Below, piece by piece: positions 1 through 5,457 of a stretch of DNA of 11,954 nt. The number at the start of each line of letters is the position of its first letter. Position 1 is the first letter of the stretch. The notes under the pieces were generated by a model, which was not told the DNA's origin, made no database searches, and worked only from the letters and a program-made list of their open reading frames with translations. This stretch comes from a bacterium (GTDB lineage: Bacteria > Verrucomicrobiota > Verrucomicrobiae > Limisphaerales > J093), in the NCBI GenBank assembly GCA_021839785.1, contig JAKCAB010000045.1, positions 1 through 11,954 of the forward strand, written 5' to 3'. The position numbers were made by a program, and so were the translations under genes.

Positions 1-224
1 ATCGACGCAGATGGGAAAGGCTTTGCGGCCACGGGTAAACCTAGCCCGTGGGGCGAACCGGCTTCCATTTCATCCGCCGCCTTGTCTCGGTCTTATTCGC
101 GTTCATTGGTGTCCATTGGTGGTGGTCAGGCTGCTTTTCGGCTTTCCTGGCTTCCCAATTCGGACTCGGCGCCTGTGCGCCTCGGCGGTTTGCTTTCCGG
201 AAGTTCTGCGGCAGACTCCGCCGC
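1..224. other. Non-coding stretch with degenerate dispersed repeat
   Basis: No convincing gene was found here. The several overlapping open frames have weak, low-complexity translations. Bases 94-116 on the minus strand match bases 3320-3342 on the plus strand at 19 of 23 positions, so this stretch carries one copy of a repeat described separately. The left edge of the window cuts whatever precedes it. Confidence 0.5.
94..116 (-). repeat. Dispersed repeat copy 1 (ATGGACACC family)
   Basis: Read on the minus strand, this segment begins ATGGACACCAATGAACGC and agrees at 19 of 23 bases with 3320-3342 on the plus strand. Both copies lie in non-coding gaps. From memory, related strings of the type 'atggacaccaatgaacac' are scattered through genomes of Verrucomicrobiota; that link is recollection and was not tested here. 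Confidence 0.45.
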
Positions 225-668
225 ATGGCTTACGAATTCAGGCTGCAGCGGAGGGTGGAGTTCTCCGAGACCGACGCCGCCGGCATCGTGCATTTCTCGA
301 ATTTCTTCCGGTACATGGAGAGCGTGGAGCACGCGTTCTTCCGGTCGCTGGGGTACTCGGTCATGCTCAAAGACCACGCGCCGCCACTCGGTTTCCCGCG
401 CGTCCACGCCGAGTGCGATTACCAGTCGCCGCTGCGGTTCGAGGACCTGGTGGAAATGCATCTGCTGGTGCGCGAGAAGAAACCCAAGTCGCTCACCTAT
501 CTGATCCGCTTCGTGAACCTCAGCGCTCAGCCGCCGCGCGAAGCGGCCCGCGGCCTTCTCACCGTGGTTTGTGTCCAGAAAAACGGGGACGGAAGCTTCG
601 CCTCGACCCGCATCCCGCACGAACTGGCCGAGAAGATCAAGGTGGCGCCGCCCGAACTGCTTGCCTGA
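225..668 (+). CDS. Acyl-CoA thioesterase, 4HBT/YbgC hotdog family
   Basis: A 147-residue single-domain hotdog thioesterase, the usual length for the 4-hydroxybenzoyl-CoA thioesterase/YbgC family, which hydrolyses acyl-CoA thioesters in the cytoplasm. The motif ETDAAGIVHFSNFFRYMES (residues 15-33) holds the expected catalytic Asp17 and the following G-x-V-x-x-x-N/Y pattern; the chain then continues with hotdog-like beta strands to the end. The substrate cannot be read from the sequence; 1,4-dihydroxy-2-naphthoyl-CoA (menaquinone synthesis) or a short acyl-CoA are both possible. The ATG at 225 is chosen because family similarity starts there. The frame stays open upstream to a GTG at 48, but that extension overlaps a dispersed repeat and does not look like protein. 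No strong ribosome binding site is visible. The gene ends 14 bases before the stop of the convergent pseudopilin gene. Family confident, substrate unknown. Confidence 0.88.
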   Translation: MAYEFRLQRRVEFSETDAAGIVHFSNFFRYMESVEHAFFRSLGYSVMLKDHAPPLGFPRVHAECDYQSPLRFEDLVEMHLLVREKKPKSLTYLIRFVNLSAQPPREAARGLLTVVCVQKNGDGSFASTRIPHELAEKIKVAPPELLA

Positions 669-682
669 GCGCATGCGGCCGC

Positions 683-1645
683 TCAGTCGCCGGGCACCAG
701 CGTCCACATCCCTTTGGGGGCATTGGTGGTGCCGGTGCCGACGGTTTCGGTGATGCGGTGGATGGCGACGTGGCCGTCGTGGAAGAGGTAGTTGAACCGT
801 TGGCTGTGGAGGCCGTACGCGGCGGTGCCCCACGGCTGTTTCCCGTTGAAGACGATCTGGAACGGGCTTTGCTCGGAGTACGTGCCGCTTTGCGCCTGGC
901 CCGTGGGCGCCATGCAGAACGAAGGCCAGTCGTTGCCGCAGATGTTGCCCCCTTCAGGTTGTTCGACCAGCAGGATGGTGCCGGCCGGATCTTGGACGAC
1001 GGTTTCCTTGTACCCCCTGGCCTCCCAATCGGGCAGTGAACCCGGCGCCGTGCCGCGCAGGTTGTAATAGACACCCACGCCGTAGTTGGGAGGCGGCAAG
1101 GCCCCGTTCTTGGTGCTGATCATGAAGTTCGGGCCGGCGTAGTTCATGGCGTACGTCCGCCGTTGTCCGAAGGTGGCCCACGCGATGCTGATCTGAATGC
1201 GATCGGCCGGGCAACGCAGGATGCGCGGGATGGTGGCCGGGTCGGCGATGCCGCCGGAGATGCCCACAATCAGGTCCGCGTCCGGCGCCGAGCCGCCGAT
1301 GTAGCGATGGAGGTAATCGTCCCAGGACAACTGATACTGGTAATCACCGGTGGAATAGGCCGTGGGCGGGTACTGGTCGTCGTGGTCCAAAGCAAACATG
1401 GAGAAGGCCAGTCCCAGTTGCTTCATCTGCGAGGTGCACCGGAGGCGCTGCGAGCGGTTCTTGGCCCCGGCCAGAGCCGGCAGCAGCAGGCTCGCCAGGA
1501 TGGCGATGATCGCAATGACCACCAACAGTTCGATCAAGGTAAACGCGCGTCCGGCGCACCCACCACGCGACGGCGCGGTGATTGGCGCTCCGCAAGCCGG
1601 GCAACGGGTCAACGGGAAAGCGTGGCGCATAGGACCTTTCAGCAT
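683..1645 (-). CDS. Type II secretion/type IV pilus-like pseudopilin, H-x9-DG family
   Basis: A 320-residue protein with a prepilin leader: [17 protein letters not shown] (residues 35-51) is the class III signal, with Glu39 as the fifth residue after the predicted cut behind Ala34, followed by the hydrophobic helix that anchors pilins in the inner membrane. Near the C-terminus His280 and Asp290-Gly291 form the H-x9-DG motif of a large family expanded in Planctomycetes and Verrucomicrobiota, and the chain ends GMWTLVPGD, also typical. Such proteins are thought to be processed by a prepilin peptidase and built into pseudopili or exported; the exact role is unknown. The leader is unusually long and contains CPACG (15-19). 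The start could instead be the ATG at 1630 (residue 6), which has AAAGG four bases upstream. It follows the lipoprotein gene by 3 bases, so the two are probably one transcript. Confidence 0.88.
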   Translation of the reverse strand: MLKGPMRHAFPLTRCPACGAPITAPSRGGCAGRAFTLIELLVVIAIIAILASLLLPALAGAKNRSQRLRCTSQMKQLGLAFSMFALDHDDQYPPTAYSTGDYQYQLSWDDYLHRYIGGSAPDADLIVGISGGIADPATIPRILRCPADRIQISIAWATFGQRRTYAMNYAGPNFMISTKNGALPPPNYGVGVYYNLRGTAPGSLPDWEARGYKETVVQDPAGTILLVEQPEGGNICGNDWPSFCMAPTGQAQSGTYSEQSPFQIVFNGKQPWGTAAYGLHSQRFNYLFHDGHVAIHRITETVGTGTTNAPKGMWTLVPGD

Positions 1646-1648
1646 GGA

Positions 1649-1966
1649 CTACGGATTGGCCAGGTAAACTCGGAGATTTTTGCTGATGGCGTACTGCTGG
1701 CCTTTCGGGGCGGCGGGGATGCGCTCCAGGTATCCTTTGGCAACCAGTTCGTCCAGGGTCTTGGGCGCCTGGCGCTGCTCGGCCGCGTACTTCCGCACCA
1801 ACTGCGTCAATTGCGCGGCGGTCTCCGCCGCCTGCTCCACGCTCGGCGTGTCCCCCTCGGCGGCGGCTGGAGTCGGAGACGAAGCGTTCGAGCTGGATTT
1901 CCTGCAGCCCGCGCACACGGCGAAACAGGCGGTCAGGACCAGACTGACGAACCAGCGGGAGTTCAC
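1649..1966 (-). CDS. Small lipoprotein paired with pseudopilin
   Basis: A 105-residue protein with a lipoprotein signal: a short basic start, a hydrophobic core (residues 6-17) and a lipobox-like CAGC with Cys21 as the lipidated residue (Cys rather than Leu at -3 is slightly unusual). A Ser/Pro/Ala-rich linker follows, then a region starting near residue 44 with the pattern LVRKYAAEQRQAPKTLDELV and GYLERIPAAPKG. This resembles the short C-terminal modules of GspG-like pseudopilins and of small verrucomicrobial proteins encoded beside them. The likely location is the periplasmic face of a membrane. The GTG start at 1966 is supported by GGAG at 1976-1979, nine bases upstream. The stop is 3 bases before the pseudopilin ATG, which argues for co-expression and perhaps joint function. 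The specific role is not known. Confidence 0.75.
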   Translation of the reverse strand: MNSRWFVSLVLTACFAVCAGCRKSSSNASSPTPAAAEGDTPSVEQAAETAAQLTQLVRKYAAEQRQAPKTLDELVAKGYLERIPAAPKGQQYAISKNLRVYLANP

Positions 1967-2184
1967 GCCGGCAATCTCCGTCTGAACGCGGACGTGTCAA
2001 TCTCATACCCATCCTCACTGGGCGCGCCACGCTGGCCATCGTCGCTTTTGGGGGTCGGTTCCCGTGGCCCACGTCCCTGATCATAGTCGGCCCGCTCGTC
2101 CTCGTCGGCGTTCTGTTCCTGTTGAGTTGGCTGCGCCAGGCCGAGCGCCGGCAAGTCACCACCACCTCAGTTTCTTCACCCTGA
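1948..2184 (+). pseudogene. Possible remnant of a small membrane protein (no start codon)
   Basis: The plus frame between the stop at 1945-1947 and the TGA at 2182-2184 is open for 78 codons. From about 2002 it encodes two hydrophobic stretches, roughly LIPILTGRATLAIVAFGG and SLIIVGPLVLVGVLFLLSWL, then a basic, Thr/Ser-rich tail, as in a small bitopic or two-helix membrane protein. Its third codon positions are rich in G and C. There is no ATG, GTG or TTG in frame, and its first part overlaps the lipoprotein gene on the other strand. It may be a decayed gene, a gene with a rare start, or chance. Low confidence. Confidence 0.2.
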
Positions 2185-2302
2185 TTTTCCGCGGCTTGGT
2201 CGCCACCAGGTAGCGCAGCGTGTCGGTGGCGGCCTTCGGCGCCGGCTCGGACCACGCAAGTGGCTTGCCTGAGCGCGCGCCGCCGGTTAACGCTTTCAGC
2301 GC
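1967..2302. other. Gap with start-less coding-like fragments
   Basis: No complete gene is visible between the lipoprotein start and the DedA start. Two convergent open stretches with protein-like content but no ATG, GTG or TTG occupy most of it (listed separately). The upstream signals of both flanking genes must also lie here; no clear sigma-70 boxes could be picked out. Confidence 0.45.
1976..1979 (-). promoter_or_regulatory. Ribosome binding site GGAG for the lipoprotein gene
   Basis: GGAG on the minus strand lies nine bases before the GTG at 1966. It decides the start in favour of this GTG, which gives the protein a clean lipoprotein signal. Confidence 0.55.
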
Positions 2303-2314
2303 ATGTTGAAGGAC
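2156..2314 (-). pseudogene. Possible C-terminal gene remnant (no start codon)
   Basis: The minus frame from the in-frame TAG (complement of 2315-2317) to the TGA at 2156-2158 is open for 52 codons. Its C-terminal half, which includes KAATDTLRYLVATKPRKIRV and ends KKLRWW, looks like real protein. No usual start codon is in frame, and the 5' end runs into the divergent DedA start. It may be the tail of a gene whose front was lost, or chance. It converges on and overlaps the plus-strand fragment at 2156-2184. Confidence 0.2.
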
Positions 2315-2941
2315 CTAATTCAATGGTACCTCGCCTCGCTCGACGCGGGCGGTTACCCGCTCATCGCGCTGTTGATGGCGATCGAGAGCTCGGTGATGCC
2401 GCTGCCCAGCGAGTTGGTGATCCCGCCGGCGGCCCATCTGGCCAATGCCACCGGGCGCTTCAGCCTTGTGGGCGTGGTGGTCGCGGGCGCGATCGGTTCC
2501 TGGGTCGGGGCGAGTGTCATGTATTGGGTTTCGCGGCTCGCCGGCCGGCCGTTTGTGATGCGCTTCGGGAAATACGCGTTCATCACGCCGGAGAAGGTGG
2601 AGGGCGCCGAGCATTGGGCGGCGAAGTTTGGCGCGTGGGGTATTTTTGTCGCGCGCATGTTGCCGGTGGTGCGGCATCTGATCGGCATCCCGGCCGGCGT
2701 GGTGCGGATGAATTTCAAGGTCTATTCGCTCTACACGCTAGCTGGGTCGGCGTTGTGGTGCGGCGTGCTCTGCTGGCTGGGGGTAACGATGGGCCAGGAC
2801 GAGCAATTGCTCGCCGGCAACGCCAAGCGCATCGGCCTGTGGCTGGGCGGTATCGTGGTTGTGCTGGCCTTGATCTACTACTTCTTCGTCCACCGCCACA
2901 TGAAGGCCGGCGCTGCGAAGCCGGCCACGCCACCCGCTTGA
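2303..2941 (+). CDS. DedA family integral membrane protein
   Basis: A 212-residue polytopic inner-membrane protein of the DedA (SNARE-associated, PF09335-type) family, close to the usual 200-220 residues. Visible hallmarks are the N-terminal re-entrant segment with Glu28 and MPLPSE (32-37), the glycine-rich GAIGSWVGASVMYW (62-75), and the family signature FVARMLPVVRHLIGIPAG (115-132) with Arg118 and Arg124. C-terminal membrane helices are at about 145-163 and 178-195, and the tail is basic. Characterised members move lipid carriers such as undecaprenyl phosphate across the membrane and affect membrane potential and drug tolerance; the substrate here is inferred only from family. ATG 2303 gives a normal family N-terminus, though no clear ribosome binding site precedes it. 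The cupin gene follows without a gap, so the two are likely co-transcribed. Confidence 0.9.
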   Translation: MLKDLIQWYLASLDAGGYPLIALLMAIESSVMPLPSELVIPPAAHLANATGRFSLVGVVVAGAIGSWVGASVMYWVSRLAGRPFVMRFGKYAFITPEKVEGAEHWAAKFGAWGIFVARMLPVVRHLIGIPAGVVRMNFKVYSLYTLAGSALWCGVLCWLGVTMGQDEQLLAGNAKRIGLWLGGIVVVLALIYYFFVHRHMKAGAAKPATPPA

Positions 2942-2946
2942 CCGTC

Positions 2947-3303
2947 GTGTCCAAGGTTGAAAAAGAGCGTTTCGCCATCGCCCAGTTGGACGACCGGCCC
3001 GCGTTGACTTGTCCGTGCGGCGAGGCCCGGCGCGCCTTCGCCGGTCTCGCTGGTGCCCCGGCCAGCGTGCACTTGACCGACATCCATACGGATGCGCGCA
3101 CGCATTACCACCGGCGAATGACCGAAATTTACGTGGTTTTGGAGGGCGAAGGCGAAATCGAGCTGGACGGCCAACGCTTCCCGCTGAAGCCGCTGACGGC
3201 CGTGCTGATTCAGCCGGGCTGCCGGCATCGCGCCATCGGACGATTGCGGATCTTGAACGTGCCCGTCCCCGCGTTCGACCCCGCCGACGAGTGGTTCGAT
3301 TAA
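2947..3303 (+). CDS. Cupin-domain protein
   Basis: A 118-residue single-domain cupin. Motif 1 is HYHRRMTEIYVVLEG (residues 53-67), giving the metal ligands His53, His55 and Glu60 in H-x-H-x4-E spacing; motif 2 is PGCRH (90-94) with His94 as the fourth ligand. Strands of the beta barrel surround these, with an N-terminal extension of about 40 residues that includes CPCGEARRA (22-30). Such small cupins bind Mn, Fe, Ni or Zn and may be isomerases, dioxygenases or sugar/ligand-binding proteins; the reaction cannot be told. GTG 2947 is taken as the start. An in-frame TTG at 2938 overlaps the DedA stop (TTGA) and is the alternative, which would give direct translational coupling. Probably one operon with the DedA gene. 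Confidence 0.83.
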   Translation: MSKVEKERFAIAQLDDRPALTCPCGEARRAFAGLAGAPASVHLTDIHTDARTHYHRRMTEIYVVLEGEGEIELDGQRFPLKPLTAVLIQPGCRHRAIGRLRILNVPVPAFDPADEWFD

Positions 3304-3319
3304 GCTTAAAGAACCTCAG

Positions 3320-3342
3320 ATGGACACCGATAAACGCAGATA
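3320..3342 (+). repeat. Dispersed repeat copy 2 (ATGGACACC family)
   Basis: This segment starts ATGGACACCGATAAACGC and matches 94-116 (minus) at 19 of 23 bases. A more diverged inverted copy lies at 3426-3449. The whole sits just downstream of the cupin stop, where a terminator would be expected, but no T-run or strong hairpin is seen. Confidence 0.45.
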
Positions 3343-3425
3343 GACGCCGTAACGCCAGTGTGTTCAATGCCAGCGGCAGGTTTGCCCGTTGGAGGGCACC
3401 AGCCGCGATGATAACCCTTCGGCCT

Positions 3426-3449
3426 TCTGCGCTGATCGGGGTTGGTTCT
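3426..3449 (-). repeat. Diverged inverted copy of the ATGGACACC repeat
   Basis: Read on the minus strand it ends CCCCGATCAGCGCAGA, against CACCGATAAACGCAGA at 3325-3340. The match is partial, so this call is tentative. If real, 3320-3449 is one palindromic element about 130 bases long. Confidence 0.3.
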
Positions 3450-3621
3450 CGGTTCAACTGCGGAATCCGAGTCGAAAGGTTGAGTGCTTCGCTGCCGAGG
3501 CGCCTATCTGTTTGCGCCGGGCAGGAACGGCAGGCAGGTTCTGCGTTGACCACGGTACGCGCAAGCCAACCACGCTGGCGGAGCCTGGGAGTCCAGCACG
3601 CAGCAGTCAGCGGAATCCAAG

Positions 3622-3650
3622 TTGACGAGTCATGTTACTGCATCTAAAAT
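3622..3650 (+). promoter_or_regulatory. Sigma-70-type promoter of the sensor kinase gene
   Basis: TTGACG at 3622-3627 and TAAAAT at 3645-3650 are separated by exactly 17 bases, a near-consensus -35/-10 pair in otherwise GC-rich DNA. Transcription would begin near 3657, leaving an untranslated leader of roughly 105 bases before the TTG at 3762. It is the best promoter match noticed in this window. Confidence 0.6.
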
Positions 3651-3750
3651 CGCGTACGCACTTATGGAAACCCACGTCAGTCGGCGCAAGCCGGTGTGGA
3701 TGGTTGAGTTCCGATCCATAAGGGCGGGGGCGCGGGCAGTGCGCTCCCGG

Positions 3751-3756
3751 GGAGGA
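3751..3756 (+). promoter_or_regulatory. Ribosome binding site GGAGGA deciding a TTG start
   Basis: GGAGGA lies five bases before TTG 3762 but 20 and 29 bases before the in-frame ATGs at 3777 and 3786. Spacing therefore favours the TTG as the start of the kinase. Confidence 0.6.
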
Positions 3757-3761
3757 TTCAG

Positions 3762-5375
3762 TTGGGGCGACGCGGGATGACGGGAATGAATCCGAGAACC
3801 AGAGTGGCCAATACCTTGCCCTTGCCGACGGTGCCGATGCCGCTGGCCATACCGGGGTTCGTGCTGGGCGAAAGCCTGGACTGCGAAGCTCTGGCGGGCC
3901 TGTTCGAGACGGCACCGCAGGGGGTGTTGGCCGTGCGTCGCGGGGGCGAGTTCCTGTTCGCCAACCCGAGTTGTTGCCAGGCCTTGGGCGTCGAACCGCA
4001 CGAAGTGGACCGGTTCAACTTGCGCGACTTTATCCCCGCCGGCTCGCTGGCGTTCAGCGCTTCCTGGCTCGAGGCCCTGCCCCGAACGGGCGACTGGCTC
4101 CCGGTGCGGCCCACGTTCCAAACTCCCGCCGGCCGGACCGTCACGCTGGCCGGAGGCGTGCGGTGGTGCCAGTCGCCGATCGATGATCCCTGGGTGCTGG
4201 GCGTGTTCACCGACGTGACGCACCACCTGGCCACGCAAAACAGCTTGCGGGAACACGAGGAATTGCTGGCCTTGCTGACCGCCCACTCGCCGATCGGAGT
4301 TTTCCAGACCGACGCCCACGGGCGGCTCAGTCGCACCAACGACCGCTGGCGCCGCATCGTCAGCCTGGCGCACATGGCCAGCCCCCGTGGGGTGTGGTGG
4401 CAGATCGTGCACCCGTTGGATCGCGACTGCGTGGTGGCCCAATGGGAGAGCGTCCAGCGGTACGGGCATGAGTTTCAGTGCGAATTCCGCGTAAACGCCG
4501 GGAAGGGCGGGGAGCGCTTCGTTCGCACGCGGATTACGCGGAACCCGAATCCGGGAAATGACCTGGCCGCTTACATCGGCGCTTCGGAGGACATCACCGA
4601 CCACGTTCGCACCGAACACCAATTGAAACACGCGCACGACAAACTGGATCTGCGGGTGAAGGAACGAACCGCCCAGTTGGAGGCGGTGAATGAGGAACTC
4701 CTCCAGTTCGCCTATGTCGTGGCGCACGATCTCAAGGCCCCGCTGCGGGCGGTGAGCAATCTTTCCGGCTGGCTTGCCAGGGATTACGCGGGCCGGCTGG
4801 ACCCAAAGGGATCGGAGATGATGCAGTTGCTCCAACAACGGGTGCGCCACATGCACAGTTTGATCGACGGCGTCCTCACGTACACCCAGTTAGGCCAGAT
4901 GCGGAAGGCGGATACGGAGGTGGACTTGCACGAGGTGGTGAACCAGGTCATCGCCATGCTGGCCCCGCCGCCGCGGGTCCAGATCCGGATTCCGCAGCCC
5001 CTGCCCAAGGTTCAAGGCGGGAATGAGCAATTGTATCAGTTGTTCCAGAACTTGATCGATAACGCCATCAAGTTCTGCGACAAGCCGCAGTGCGTGGTCA
5101 CCGTCTCGGCCCGCCGCCTCGACAGCGCCTGGGAATTCGCGGTGGCCGACAACGGTCCCGGCATCCCGGCGCGCTACCGCAAAATCGTGTTTGGCTTGTT
5201 CCAGAAACTGCCGCGCAAAGACAACGCCGGCGGGACGGGCATCGGCTTGGCCCTGGTCAAGCGCATCGTGGAGGCGCGCGGCGGGCAGGTGCGGTTGACC
5301 TCCACGGAAGCCGAAGGGTCCACGTTCACCTTCACTTGGCCCGACCAGCGTGGGCCGGTACGCCCGCTGGTTTAG
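3762..5375 (+). CDS. Soluble PAS-PAS sensor histidine kinase
   Basis: A 537-residue kinase. A first PAS-like domain spans about 42-155 (GLFETAPQGVLAV, FANPSCCQALG), and a second PAS plus PAC region spans about 167-285 (HSPIGVFQTDAHGRL, ending IGASEDITDHVR). A coiled coil at about 284-314 leads into HisKA, with His322 in VVAHDLKAPLRA as phospho-acceptor. The HATPase domain has the N box NLIDNAIKF (430-438), the G1 box DNGPGI (463-468) and the G2 box GTGIGLAL (491-498). All catalytic motifs are intact. There is no membrane segment or signal peptide, so it should sense an internal cue through the PAS domains, or light or redox if a cofactor is bound; none can be assigned. The style resembles phytochrome-like kinases of the HWE/HisKA-bacteriophytochrome neighbourhood, without the GAF-PHY part. 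No response regulator is adjacent, so it is an orphan. It has its own promoter and binding site, and converges with priA. Confidence 0.92.
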   Translation: MGRRGMTGMNPRTRVANTLPLPTVPMPLAIPGFVLGESLDCEALAGLFETAPQGVLAVRRGGEFLFANPSCCQALGVEPHEVDRFNLRDFIPAGSLAFSASWLEALPRTGDWLPVRPTFQTPAGRTVTLAGGVRWCQSPIDDPWVLGVFTDVTHHLATQNSLREHEELLALLTAHSPIGVFQTDAHGRLSRTNDRWRRIVSLAHMASPRGVWWQIVHPLDRDCVVAQWESVQRYGHEFQCEFRVNAGKGGERFVRTRITRNPNPGNDLAAYIGASEDITDHVRTEHQLKHAHDKLDLRVKERTAQLEAVNEELLQFAYVVAHDLKAPLRAVSNLSGWLARDYAGRLDPKGSEMMQLLQQRVRHMHSLIDGVLTYTQLGQMRKADTEVDLHEVVNQVIAMLAPPPRVQIRIPQPLPKVQGGNEQLYQLFQNLIDNAIKFCDKPQCVVTVSARRLDSAWEFAVADNGPGIPARYRKIVFGLFQKLPRKDNAGGTGIGLALVKRIVEARGGQVRLTSTEAEGSTFTFTWPDQRGPVRPLV

Positions 5376-5389
5376 CGGCCGCGAGCCGC
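5375..5389. terminator. Weak GC hairpin between convergent kinase and priA genes
   Basis: GCGGC and GCCGC (5375-5379 and 5385-5389) can pair around a five-base loop, right at the stop of the kinase gene in the 82-base convergent gap. There is no T-run, so a Rho-independent terminator is doubtful. Confidence 0.2.
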
Positions 5390-5457
5390 CACAGTTGGCT
5401 CAGAATCCCGGCACCCCATCTGGCGCGACGCCGGAAATAGCGCAGCGATGGCGGCGT

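Larger units (their letters stand above)
3304..3621. other. Non-coding gap with degenerate inverted repeats
   Basis: No gene is supported here; the open frames have unnatural translations. Bases 3320-3342 match the minus strand of 94-116. About 85 bases further on, 3426-3449 reads, on the minus strand, as a diverged version of the same motif (14 of 18 bases alike at the 3' end), so the two form a rough inverted pair. The remainder, to 3621, shows no feature I recognise. Confidence 0.45.

Noticed and set aside
1163..2080. Plus-strand frame of 305 codons
   Set aside because: It is antisense to the pseudopilin and lipoprotein genes, both supported by signal motifs.
3630..4856. Minus-strand frame of 408 codons over the kinase
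   Set aside because: The plus strand encodes a kinase with all expected motifs; the minus translation has no recognisable domain.
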